DNA of 14,458 nt from Betaproteobacteria bacterium UBA2293 (lineage in GTDB: Bacteria > Pseudomonadota > Gammaproteobacteria > Burkholderiales > Rhodocyclaceae): the NCBI GenBank assembly GCA_002345845.1, contig DDWF01000179.1, positions 1 to 14,458 of the forward strand, given 5' to 3'. The notes beneath the pieces were generated by a model, which did not search any database, had not been told where the DNA came from, and saw only the letters and a program-made list of their open reading frames with translations. The position numbers were made by a program, and so were the translations under genes. Positions 1-6,839 of the stretch are shown here, piece after piece. Numbering within the stretch: position 1 is the first letter of the stretch; each line of letters begins with the position of its first letter.

Positions 1-202
1 GCGAGGGCAGGGCCAGCACGCCCGGGGTGTCGAGCAGCGCCGCCGTGGCATCGAAGCGGGCGCTGGCGCGGGTGACCTCGACGGTGGTGCCGGGGTAATT
101 GGAAACATTGACGTAGGCGCCGGTCAGGCGGTGAAAGAGGACCGACTTGCCGACGTTGGGGTGGCCGACGAGGAGGATGGCGGTGGTGGCGTGGGCGTTC
201 AT
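1..202 (-). CDS. feoB: Ferrous iron transporter FeoB, N-terminal part (cut by window edge)
   Basis: Only the first 67 residues are in the window; the gene continues past base 1. FeoB is the inner-membrane Fe(II) importer with an N-terminal G-protein domain. The visible part is that GTPase domain: the P-loop GHPNVGKS at residues 13-20, the switch I segment SNYPGTT at 34-40, and the G3 motif DTPG at 58-61. The start ATG (202-200) overlaps the stop of the upstream thioredoxin-like gene as ATGA, so the two are probably translationally coupled. It is the last visible gene of the hemP-tonB-exbBD-receptor operon. No feoA precedes it in this window, although feoA commonly lies directly upstream of feoB; it could lie elsewhere or further along. 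The family call is firm; the state of the membrane domain cannot be seen. Confidence 0.93.
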   Translation of the reverse strand, partial: MNAHATTAILLVGHPNVGKSVLFHRLTGAYVNVSNYPGTTVEVTRASARFDATAALLDTPGVLALPS

Positions 203-699
203 GAAGTTCCTTGGCGACAGGCGGCGAGCCTGCCGTCCAGCCAGTGACGGTTGATTTCGCCGGCCTGGCGGGCGCAGGGGCGACGTTCGCTATCGAGAAT
301 GACAGTGTACGGCAAGGCGCCGACGCGGTTGCCGAAGCGCGCCAGCAGGCCGCGCGGTTCGCTCGGGCCGTGCAGGTTGAGCAGTGGCGGTTGCAGGGCG
401 GCGAGGATGGCGGCCGGGGCGGCGGCCGTTTCGGCCGGGCGTTGCAGGGCGACGGTGATCACGCGCGCCTTGCCGCTGCGGGCCAGCGCCGCCAGTTCAG
501 GCATTTCGCGCAGACAGGGCGGGCAGTCAGCGCGCCAGAAATTGACAATGGTGGGCGTCGCCGGCAGCGACGACAGGGTGACGAAACGCCGGCCGTCGGA
601 TAGTTCGAAATCCAGCGCCGCCGGCGGCATTGCGGCCGCCGGCGCACCCGCCAGCGAAAAGGCGAGGGCCAGGGTGAGGGCGGGCAGGTTGCGGGACAT
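199..699 (-). CDS. Periplasmic TlpA/ResA-like thioredoxin-fold protein
   Basis: A 166-residue protein with a probable signal peptide (residues 1 to about 24: MSRN, a hydrophobic stretch, then small residues) followed by a thioredoxin fold. The redox motif is CPPC at C59-C62 within NFWRADCPPCLREMPEL, and the cis-proline is at P130 in ALPYTVILD; both are typical of the TlpA/ResA group, which reduces or exchanges disulfides in the periplasm. Two extra cysteines near the C-terminus (C142, C161) could form a second disulfide. The start is set at ATG 699-697, which shares its A with the receptor stop (TGATG); a GTG one codon earlier (702) is the alternative. It lies between a TonB-dependent receptor and feoB, which suggests a redox role in iron acquisition. 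That role is inference: cytochrome maturation proteins have the same fold. Confidence 0.85.
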   Translation of the reverse strand: MSRNLPALTLALAFSLAGAPAAAMPPAALDFELSDGRRFVTLSSLPATPTIVNFWRADCPPCLREMPELAALARSGKARVITVALQRPAETAAAPAAILAALQPPLLNLHGPSEPRGLLARFGNRVGALPYTVILDSERRPCARQAGEINRHWLDGRLAACRQGTS

Positions 700-2828
700 C
701 ACAGGGCGAGTTTAATGCCGCCGTAGATGAAGCGGCCGCGATTCGGACCCCAAATCTGGGTCACGTCGATGGCGCCGTCGCTATCCACCCAGAGCATGCT
801 TTCCTTGTCCGACTGCTTGAAGTCGAAGGCGTTGTCGATGCCGAGGTAGGCCGACCAGCGCTTGTCGATGCGGTATTCGCCGCGCAGGTCGACGGTCCAG
901 AAGGACGGGCTCTTGTCCATCTTGCGCGTGCCGTCGAAGTTGTAACGCGGCGTGTTGGCGTAGTCGTAGAACTTCTCCAGGTCCATCGAACCGGTCCAGG
1001 TGGCGCGCGCCATCCCGCTCCACGGGCCGCTTTCGTAGTCGAGACGCAGGTAGGCGCGGGTTTCCGGGCGGGCAAAGGCGAGCGTGCCGGGTTCCGCGAA
1101 GCGGTAGTCAAAGTGCTCGGCGGCGACAGTGGTTTCCAGCGTTGGCGTCAGCTTGTAGGTGACGGTGATGTCGCCGCCAACCACGGTGACCGGCTTGCGG
1201 GCCGAGGTGAACAGCGTGATCGGGTCGCCGCTGACCGGATCGGTGGCTCCGGAATCGAGCATCGCCATGTTTTTGATGCGGTTGTAGTTCAACGAGCCGA
1301 CCCAGGCCAGCCGGTCGCTGGCGTAGGAAAGGGCATAGGAGGCGTTGTCGGAGACTTCCGCTTTGTCGATGTCGCGGACGATGCGTGAGGTATCGAGAAT
1401 GCCGTGATCCTGCTCGAAGAACGAGGTCGGGGCGCGGAAGCCGCGGCCGACGGCGAAGCGGCTGTTCAGTTCGTGGTTGTGGTTCCACAGCACGTTCAGG
1501 CGCGGGCTGGTGATGCCGCCGAAGACGTTGTGGTCGTCGTAGCGGATCGAGCCATTGACCTCGACGGCGCCGTCGAGGAAGGCATGATAGGCCTGCAGGA
1601 AGACGCCCGGCGTGCGGTACTTGTAGTTGTCGATGCCGTCGTTCGGCGTGCCGTCGGCCATGGTGCCCTTGCTGTCCAGGTCCTCGTAACGGTAGTTGAG
1701 GCCGGCGGTGACCAGAGTCGCGCCGAGCGGCTGCTGGGTGCTGGCCTCGACGTAGTACTGAAGCTGCTCGGCCTTGTAGATCGAGTGCTCATAGTAGGAA
1801 TCCTGCTTATGCTTGGCGACACCGACGGCAAAGCGCAGGCTGCCGGCGCCAAGCTTGCGCGTGGCGCCGGAGACGAACTGCTGGCGGTCGGTGAAGATGA
1901 TTTCCGACATGCCGCCGAGGCCATCGTTGTAATTGACGAAGCTGTCGTCGCCAGTGCCGGCGACGCCATCGGCACCGACGGCAACCCAGCCAGCCGGGTT
2001 TGGCGAGCCGTTCTTGCCCTGGCTCCAGTTGAAGGGATTGCCGCTTTCGTTGGCTTTCACCTGCGAATAGTTGTCGCCCATGGCGCCGCCCATGCGCTTC
2101 TCGTCGACGATGTCGAGCCGGCCCTTGATGTTGAAGCCGCCGACGTCGTCAAGGAAGAAGCCGATGCCGCCGAGGTTGCGGCGGTAGCCGGTGTACTCGG
2201 AGACCTTGTTGCCGTCCGCGTCTTCCGAGTCATGTACGTTGTGGTTGAAGTTGGCGGTCAGGGCGCCGCCGGTGAAGGTCTTGGCGCCGAACAGGTCGGT
2301 GTTGAGGTGGCCGAAGGAGCCGAATTGCTGGTTGACCAGCAGCTCGTCCTTGGTCGGCCGGCGGGTGACGATATTGACCGCACCGGCCAGGGCTTCCGGG
2401 GCGATCAGACTGGTACCGGCGCCGCGCGAGATGTCGATGCGCTCGACGCCGCCGAGGCTGACGCTGTCCAGACCGTAGGCGGTGGATACCGACGAGAAGA
2501 TGGGAATGCCGTCGATCAGCAGCGTCGTGTAGCGGCCGGGCAGGTTGTTGAGCACGATATTGCGCACGTTGCAGATCGAGCATTCGACCTGGGTCGAAAT
2601 GCCCGGCCGCTTGTCCAGCGCTTCAGTCAGCGTCGTCGCGCCGGTCTTTTCCAGTTCACGGGCGCCGAGCGATTCGGTGGCGATGATTTCGTCGCGCAGC
2701 ACCGGCTTGGCGCCGACGCTCTTGCCGGAACTGACGGTGATTTCGCCAAGTTGCTTGTCGGCCAGCGCCGGACCGGCGAAGGCCAGAAGGACCGCCAGAC
2801 TGAGCGGTTTTGGATCGAAGTTGTGCAT
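699..2828 (-). CDS. TonB-dependent outer-membrane receptor with a CxxC pair in its plug
   Basis: A 709-residue outer-membrane receptor. It starts with a signal peptide (cleavage likely after ALA at 21-23) and a TonB-box-like stretch, EITVSS, at 29-34. The plug follows (about 45-160) with receptor motifs GVERIDISRGAGTS and AGAVNIVTRRP, and the remainder is a beta-barrel rich in aromatic strands. The start ATG at 2828 has a purine-rich AGGGAG site upstream. The plug carries two close cysteines, C83 and C86, in VECSICNVRN, directly before LNNLPGRYTTLLIDGIPIF; this is unusual for a siderophore receptor. It follows exbD by 69 bp in a Fur-type operon with hemP upstream and a thioredoxin-like gene and feoB downstream. 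The ligand cannot be told from sequence: heme, a ferric chelate or another metal compound are all possible. Confidence 0.92.
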   Translation of the reverse strand: MHNFDPKPLSLAVLLAFAGPALADKQLGEITVSSGKSVGAKPVLRDEIIATESLGARELEKTGATTLTEALDKRPGISTQVECSICNVRNIVLNNLPGRYTTLLIDGIPIFSSVSTAYGLDSVSLGGVERIDISRGAGTSLIAPEALAGAVNIVTRRPTKDELLVNQQFGSFGHLNTDLFGAKTFTGGALTANFNHNVHDSEDADGNKVSEYTGYRRNLGGIGFFLDDVGGFNIKGRLDIVDEKRMGGAMGDNYSQVKANESGNPFNWSQGKNGSPNPAGWVAVGADGVAGTGDDSFVNYNDGLGGMSEIIFTDRQQFVSGATRKLGAGSLRFAVGVAKHKQDSYYEHSIYKAEQLQYYVEASTQQPLGATLVTAGLNYRYEDLDSKGTMADGTPNDGIDNYKYRTPGVFLQAYHAFLDGAVEVNGSIRYDDHNVFGGITSPRLNVLWNHNHELNSRFAVGRGFRAPTSFFEQDHGILDTSRIVRDIDKAEVSDNASYALSYASDRLAWVGSLNYNRIKNMAMLDSGATDPVSGDPITLFTSARKPVTVVGGDITVTYKLTPTLETTVAAEHFDYRFAEPGTLAFARPETRAYLRLDYESGPWSGMARATWTGSMDLEKFYDYANTPRYNFDGTRKMDKSPSFWTVDLRGEYRIDKRWSAYLGIDNAFDFKQSDKESMLWVDSDGAIDVTQIWGPNRGRFIYGGIKLAL

Positions 2829-2897
2829 GCTGAGCTCCCTGATTGTTGTTGGTGGCCGCGACGCTTTTTTTGCGATCTTGCGACCCAGCGTCTGCTG

Positions 2898-3320
2898 CTA
2901 GTGCATTTCGCCCGGCTGCGTGACGAAGCCGATCTTGGCCAGCCCGGCCCGGCGGGCGGCGCTCATCGTCTCGGCAACGGTCTCGTAGCGGGTGGCGCGG
3001 TCGGCCTTGAGATGCAGTTCGACATTGGCATCTTCGGCGACGGCGCTGCGGAAGCGGCCTTCCAGACTGCCGGCGTCGATTGCCTCGCTGCCGATGAAGA
3101 TGGCGTTGTCGGCGGTGATCGCCACCTGCAGCGTCATCGGCTTTTCCGGCGTCGGCGTGCTGGCGGCGCGCGGCAGGTCGACCTTGACCGAATGGGTCAT
3201 CAGCGGTGCGGTGATCATGAAGATGATCAGCAGCACCAGCATCACGTCGACCAGCGGCGTCATGTTGATTTCGGCTGTCGGCATCTGGCTGCCGGTGCCG
3301 TTGAAGCTGCCCATCGCCAT
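2898..3320 (-). CDS. exbD: Biopolymer transport protein ExbD
   Basis: A 140-residue subunit of the proton-driven TonB-ExbB-ExbD motor in the inner membrane. Residues 14-40 hold the family signature: PTAEINMTPLVDVMLVLLII, with the conserved proton-pathway aspartate at D25 inside a single transmembrane helix. The rest (about 42-140) is the periplasmic domain. The chosen ATG at 3320 lies one base after the exbB stop and has a strong GGAGGT site six bases upstream; an in-frame ATG two codons later is possible but worse placed. Its neighbours exbB and tonB complete the motor, and the receptor downstream is its evident client. Confidence 0.95.
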   Translation of the reverse strand: MAMGSFNGTGSQMPTAEINMTPLVDVMLVLLIIFMITAPLMTHSVKVDLPRAASTPTPEKPMTLQVAITADNAIFIGSEAIDAGSLEGRFRSAVAEDANVELHLKADRATRYETVAETMSAARRAGLAKIGFVTQPGEMH

Positions 3321-3321
3321 G

Positions 3322-4065
3322 TCAGACCTCCGCTGCGGCGCGAGCGCGCATCGGGTGGATCTGGGCGCTGTTGGCGACCAGAGGCTTGCCGACGGTGAAG
3401 AAGGCGTGCAGGTCGTGGGCGAAGGCGTCGAGATCGGCCAGGATCAGCCGGTTGACGCGGGTGAAGGTGTTGTAGGCGAAGACCGCCGGCAGGGCGACGG
3501 CGAGGCCGGCGGCGGTCATGATCAGGGCTTCGCCGACCGGGCCGGCGATCTTTTCCAGCGCCGCCTGGCCGCTCATGCCGATCGCCACCAGGGCGTGATA
3601 GATGCCCCAGACAGTGCCGAACAGGCCAACGAAGGGCGCCGTGGCGCCGGTCGTGGCGAGGAATGTCAGGCCGCTTTCCATGCCCGCCTGGCTGGTGCTC
3701 AGTTGCTGGCGCAGCGCCCGTTCCATCTGTTCCGACGGGTCGAAGCGTGAGGCCAGGCGGCCGGTCACCGTTTCGCAGTCGTGGTTGCAGCAGTTGGCCT
3801 GGGTTGCCAGCTGGGCGTAGGGGCTGTCTTCGCCGGCCTGGCGCAGCTTGTCGATGCCCTCGCTGACGCTGCTGGCGGCCCAGAAGGCGGCGACGGCCCT
3901 GGCCGCCTTGCGCAGGCGCCACCAGTCCCAGGCCTTGGCCAGGATCAGGTACCAGCTAGCCACCGACATGACGACGATCAGCACGGCGACGGTATGCGAG
4001 ACGGTGTCGCCGGCTGCCCACAGGTGAGCGAGCCCGAAGGCGTTTTCTTGCACGGTTTCCTGCAT
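3322..4065 (-). CDS. exbB: Biopolymer transport protein ExbB (MotA/TolQ/ExbB family)
   Basis: A 247-residue inner-membrane proton-channel subunit that powers TonB. Three membrane segments are visible: about 23-45, 135-160 (with the family stretch ATTGATAPFVGLFGTVWGI) and 178-200 (LIMTAAGLAVALPAVFAYN). The second and third helices are the conserved pore-lining pair. The segment between helices 1 and 2, expected in the cytoplasm, holds an unusual CCNHDC cluster at 92-97. The start ATG at 4065 lies one base after the tonB TAA stop (TAACATG), with GGAG upstream. TolQ is the alternative within the family, but the neighbouring tonB, exbD and receptor support ExbB. Confidence 0.94.
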   Translation of the reverse strand: MQETVQENAFGLAHLWAAGDTVSHTVAVLIVVMSVASWYLILAKAWDWWRLRKAARAVAAFWAASSVSEGIDKLRQAGEDSPYAQLATQANCCNHDCETVTGRLASRFDPSEQMERALRQQLSTSQAGMESGLTFLATTGATAPFVGLFGTVWGIYHALVAIGMSGQAALEKIAGPVGEALIMTAAGLAVALPAVFAYNTFTRVNRLILADLDAFAHDLHAFFTVGKPLVANSAQIHPMRARAAAEV

Positions 4066-4066
4066 G

Positions 4067-4705
4067 TTATTGCTCCAATTTGAAAATGATGGGGACCAGT
4101 ACCCAGCTCTGGACGGCGGTATCGCCGCGTTTGGCCGGGATGAATTTCCAGTTGCGCACGGTTTTCAGCGCCGACTCGTCCAGGCGGATGCTGCCGGATG
4201 AGGTGCGCACCTCGACCGCATCGGCGCTGCCTTGCGGATTGACCGAAACGCGCAGGATGACCTTGCCTTCTTCGCCCATGCGGCGGGAGAGCGGCGGGTA
4301 GGGCGGTGACGGGTTACGCAGGTAGTCGGCATCGAAGCGGGCGTCGCTTATGGCTGGCGCGGCAGGGGGCGTTGGCGGGGCTGGCTTGACCTCGGGCGGG
4401 GTGGCGACCGGGGCGGCCGGAGCAGGTTCGCTGCTGGTCGTCGTTTCCAGTACCGGGGTCGGCGTTTTCGCTGCTGGTTGCGGTCGGCGCACCGGTTCCG
4501 GCTTGACCACGGGCAGCGGCTTGGCCTGCGGTTGATCGATCTGCGGCGCCGGCAGCAGATCGACGATCAGCGGCATTTCCATGATCTGCGGGGCGACGGT
4601 CCTGGCTGCCATGAGCAGCAGGAAAAGGCCGACGTGCACGCCGACGACGACGAGTAGCAGGCTGCTGCGCTGACTGGAACTGGGGCGGGATAAGGCGTAA
4701 CTCAT
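4067..4705 (-). CDS. tonB: Energy transducer TonB
   Basis: A 212-residue protein that carries ExbB-ExbD energy across the periplasm to the outer-membrane receptor. Residues 1-14 are a short basic cytoplasmic tail and about 15-33 a transmembrane anchor containing the functionally important His (H24); the usual Ser four residues before it is Val here. Residues 52-118 are rich in Pro, Lys and Glu and form the periplasm-spanning rod. Residues 120-212 are the TonB C-terminal domain (YPPLSRRMGEEGKVILRVSV ... LDESALKTVRNWKFIPAKRG). The frame stays open upstream to 5038, but that extension runs through hemP and its promoter, so the ATG at 4705 directly before the anchor is chosen. Its ribosome site is weak. 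Only 94 bp separate it from hemP. Confidence 0.93.
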   Translation of the reverse strand: MSYALSRPSSSQRSSLLLVVVGVHVGLFLLLMAARTVAPQIMEMPLIVDLLPAPQIDQPQAKPLPVVKPEPVRRPQPAAKTPTPVLETTTSSEPAPAAPVATPPEVKPAPPTPPAAPAISDARFDADYLRNPSPPYPPLSRRMGEEGKVILRVSVNPQGSADAVEVRTSSGSIRLDESALKTVRNWKFIPAKRGDTAVQSWVLVPIIFKLEQ

Positions 4706-4746
4706 GGCGTTTTCGGTGAAACCCGTGCCGGCCGGAAAAAACCCTG

Positions 4747-4770
4747 GCTTGCTGGCGTTTGCTTGCTGGC
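4747..4770. repeat. 10-bp direct repeat between hemP and tonB
   Basis: GCTTGCTGGC occurs twice (4747-4756 and 4761-4770) with GTTT between, in the short hemP-tonB spacer. The copies are perfect. No function can be assigned; it may be chance or a weak regulatory or processing element. Confidence 0.5.
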
Positions 4771-4800
4771 TGCGGGAAAGTGCTGCTACGAGAGAGAGGG

Positions 4801-4977
4801 CTACTTGGTCAGAATCAGTTTGTTTTCGCGAGTCACGCGCAGCAGGTAACGCTGCCCGGCGTGCTCGATTTCGACGGTGGAGGCGCCACGCAGGATGTCG
4901 CCGCTGTCCAGGCGAACCGGCTGGACGCTGTTTTCGGTTGGCGGGGCTGGGGGAGCGGGTTTGGGATGGTGGTTCAT
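4801..4977 (-). CDS. hemP: Hemin uptake protein HemP family
   Basis: A 58-residue small cytoplasmic protein of the HemP family. After a Pro-rich N-terminus (residues 5-13) comes the conserved core: residues 22-58 with SGDILRGASTVEIEHAGQRY followed by LLRVTRENKLILTK. Short proteins of this kind sit at the head of heme or iron uptake operons in many proteobacteria and are usually Fur-repressed; in some rhizobia and Burkholderia they activate transcription of heme-receptor genes. The ATG at 4977 is preferred over a TTG five codons earlier (4992). It is the first gene after a sigma70 promoter overlapped by two Fur-like boxes, so it leads the operon that continues with tonB. No heme oxygenase or hemin ABC transporter is visible nearby. 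Confidence 0.88.
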   Translation of the reverse strand: MNHHPKPAPPAPPTENSVQPVRLDSGDILRGASTVEIEHAGQRYLLRVTRENKLILTK

Positions 4978-4994
4978 GGTGCGCCGTTGCAAAC

Positions 4995-5012
4995 GAGAAT
5001 GTTTCGCATTCT
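4995..5012 (-). promoter_or_regulatory. Fur-like operator 1 over the hemP -10 region
   Basis: The sequence GAGAATGTTTCGCATTCT contains 6-bp inverted arms AGAATG/CATTCT around a 5-base centre and resembles the Fur box GATAATGATAATCATTATC. It covers the -10 element and start point of the hemP promoter, a position that would block transcription. Its first 15 bases match the operator in front of the DUF2325 operon except at one position. Confidence 0.65.
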
Positions 5013-5035
5013 ATATTCGTGAGAATGATTGTCAA
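5008..5035 (-). promoter_or_regulatory. Sigma70 promoter of the hemP-tonB-exbBD-receptor operon
   Basis: On the minus strand the -35 is TTGACA (5035-5030) and the -10 is TAGAAT (5013-5008), with a 16-bp spacer. Transcription would start near 5001, about 24 bases before the hemP ATG. The -35 lies only 7 bp beyond the end of the upstream DUF2325 gene. Confidence 0.75.
5020..5034 (-). promoter_or_regulatory. Fur-like operator 2 over the hemP -35 region
   Basis: The 15-mer TGAGAATGATTGTCA matches the Fur 7-1-7 consensus TGATAATnATTATCA at 12 of 14 defined positions. It overlaps the -35 element and spacer. With operator 1 it makes a tandem Fur site, consistent with repression of the operon when iron is plentiful. 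Confidence 0.75.
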
Positions 5036-5041
5036 CAACAG

Positions 5042-6325
5042 TTACGGACCGTCATCAATCCCGCAGGCAGCCCCGACCACCCGGCCGAAACTGGAAACAC
5101 CGCTGCCCTTGACGAAGACGCAGGGTTTGCCGCTGCGCTTGCATTGCTCCTTGACCCGCCAGTAGGCGTTGTGACTGATGCAGCCGGTCTGGCAGATGAC
5201 CAGATCGGCGGCGGCGAGCGCACCGTCGATGCGGTGCAGGCTCTCCTCGAGGCCGCCGTCGTGATGCAGGAAACGGCCGCCGCGCTGTTCGACCAGTTGG
5301 CGGTAGGCATCGACCGCACCGGAACGGCCGCCGACGCAGAGAATGCATTTTCCGGTCAGCGTCTCCGGGGTATCCGTTGGTATTTCCGGGCAGACGCTCA
5401 CCGTTTCTGCTACCGCCATATCCGGGATGGCCGGTCGCTGACGCAAGCGCTCGCGCAACTGCTCGATCTCCTGTTGCTGCATCGCGACATGGGCATCCAA
5501 TGCGCTCAGGCGGGCTTCGGCATCGCTGGCGCGGCGGGCCAGGGCCTGGCGATCGCGCAGATCCGGCAGCGTTTCGCGTAGTTGCTCGAGTTGGGCGGTC
5601 AGGTTGGCAATACAGGCGTCACGGCCGACCTGCTCGGCGCGCAGTTCCGATATGCGTCGGCCGAGCTGCTGCGTCGCCTCGGCCTTTTCCCGCCGTGCTG
5701 ATTCTGCTTCGCTCTGCGCCTTGTCCAGTTGCATGCGCAACTGCCGGCTTTCTTCCTTGAAGCGCGTCAGCGTCTTCAGGTCGGTGCGGGCGCCGCTGCC
5801 GATCTGGTGCTGGATCATGTGAATGTCGGCATAGAGCTCTTGCTCCAGTTGCGGGTCGCAGGCCGGATGCGTCCAGATCGCCCACAGGGTGGCCGGAATA
5901 TCGCTGCCGCTGCGCACCGCCGACAGCCATTGCTGGCGCAGCACGTCAGTTTCCCGGGCACTGCTGAGGCGGCGGATGCTTGGCTGGAAGCGTTTTTCGA
6001 GTTGGCGCTGCAGCAGGTCGGCGAGCTGGCTGCGCGTCTCGCAGGCACCAACGGCCGTGGTGTGCAGCACAAAGTCCGTTGTGCCGGGCGGAAAATGCAT
6101 GACCTTGGCCATGAACGCCCGCAGTTCGCCGACTTCAAAGCAACTGCCGATGAGTGGGCAATGGAACTTGTGCGGCACTTCCCACAGGCGGCGCCGGCGC
6201 GAACAGCGGCGGGCTGGTGGCTCTTGCTCCGGGTGCGGTTTGCGTGCTGCCAGGAAATCGGCGAGGGGATTGGCCGGCGCAGTTGCGAAGCTGCCGCCGA
6301 CGACGTGATAGGGAGTCTCGGTCAT
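5042..6325 (-). CDS. Uncharacterised protein with helical metal-site-like N-terminus, coiled coil and DUF2325 domain
   Basis: A 427-residue cytoplasmic protein in three parts. Residues about 45-180 look helical and carry clustered potential ligands: HKFHCPLIGSC (H52, H55, C56, C62), THPAC (H153, C156) and HMIQH (H169, H173). Residues about 181-298 are a charged coiled coil. Residues about 325-420 match DUF2325, with CVGGRSG, HHDGG, ICQTGCISHNAY and FVKGSGVSSF. The family has no established function that I know of. The ATG at 6325 is chosen; its ribosome site is weak (GGAAA). It is the last gene of a four-gene minus-strand operon behind a Fur-like operator and ends 7 bp before the hemP promoter. 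Iron- or heme-linked sensing is an inference from that context and the His/Cys clusters. DUF2325 recognition is moderately sure; the function is unknown. Confidence 0.8.
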   Translation of the reverse strand: MTETPYHVVGGSFATAPANPLADFLAARKPHPEQEPPARRCSRRRRLWEVPHKFHCPLIGSCFEVGELRAFMAKVMHFPPGTTDFVLHTTAVGACETRSQLADLLQRQLEKRFQPSIRRLSSARETDVLRQQWLSAVRSGSDIPATLWAIWTHPACDPQLEQELYADIHMIQHQIGSGARTDLKTLTRFKEESRQLRMQLDKAQSEAESARREKAEATQQLGRRISELRAEQVGRDACIANLTAQLEQLRETLPDLRDRQALARRASDAEARLSALDAHVAMQQQEIEQLRERLRQRPAIPDMAVAETVSVCPEIPTDTPETLTGKCILCVGGRSGAVDAYRQLVEQRGGRFLHHDGGLEESLHRIDGALAAADLVICQTGCISHNAYWRVKEQCKRSGKPCVFVKGSGVSSFGRVVGAACGIDDGP

Positions 6326-6392
6326 GGTCGTTTCCGGTGCGGGGGCGCTGGCTGGCTGACCGGAGACGGCTGGCTGGCTGGAAGGTGGCGGG

Positions 6393-6839
6393 TTAGGTCG
6401 AGCGTTGCGCTAAATCGGTACGCAGGCAGGAAATCGCTGCGTCGCGTTCGCGGGCCAGGCGTTCGCATTCGTGATGGGCGGCGCACAACGACTTGTCGAG
6501 GTACCAGACCTGTTGCGCCGCGGCGAGTAGCTGCGCATTGCTTTCCTCAAGCGCCATCAAGCGCTGGCCGAGGCTGACGATGGCCTGGCCGGAGGCATAT
6601 TCCTCACACCGCTGCTGCAAGCTCAGGTTGAGTTGCTGCAAACGGCTGACTTCATTGTTCAGGGCGACCACCTGGCGGGTCGACAGCGTGGCGCTGCGCC
6701 GTTGGCTGCGGCGAGCCTGACGTAGCGCTAGGCGCAGGGCGGCGTTCTCGGCAATCAGATCGGCGGGCGCTGATGCATCCCCATTGCCCGGGCTGCTTTC
6801 GCGTTCAATGACGCTGCGATCCTTAAGCGGTGCCAGCAT
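6393..6839 (-). CDS. Hypothetical coiled-coil protein in the Fur-type DUF2325 operon
   Basis: A 148-residue protein that I do not recognise. It is predicted to be mostly helical, with heptad-like stretches at about 26-80 and 88-148 rich in Leu, Gln, Glu and Arg (for example ENAALRLALRQARR and EVSRLQQLNLSLQQRCEE). Near the C-terminus there is a compact CAAHHEC cluster (C119, H122, H123, C125) that could bind a metal or heme. The frame is open further upstream, but the ATG at 6839 is chosen: it has GGAGAA six bases before it and overlaps the preceding 71-residue gene by 17 bases, which suggests coupling. The next gene, the DUF2325 protein, starts 67 bp after its stop and also contains a coiled coil, so the two may interact; that is inference. 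Confidence 0.68.
   Translation of the reverse strand: MLAPLKDRSVIERESSPGNGDASAPADLIAENAALRLALRQARRSQRRSATLSTRQVVALNNEVSRLQQLNLSLQQRCEEYASGQAIVSLGQRLMALEESNAQLLAAAQQVWYLDKSLCAAHHECERLARERDAAISCLRTDLAQRST

Noticed and set aside
199..715. Two plus-strand frames opposite the thioredoxin-like gene (211-603 and 251-715)
   Set aside because: Antisense shadows of a gene with a signal peptide and a CPPC motif; no family features.
1404..3398. A 664-codon plus-strand open frame across the receptor and exbD
   Set aside because: It is the antisense of clear receptor and exbD genes. Its product is low-complexity Ala/Val/Gly/Asp typical of GC-rich antisense frames and has no recognisable domain.
4067..5038. 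TonB extended upstream to 5038
   Set aside because: The extension runs through hemP, its promoter and its Fur boxes in another frame and has no TonB-like sequence. The start directly before the membrane anchor (4705) fits the family.
5729..6577. A 282-codon plus-strand frame opposite the DUF2325 and coiled-coil genes
   Set aside because: No family resemblance, no ribosome site linked to a promoter, and it is antisense to two genes that form a consistent operon.
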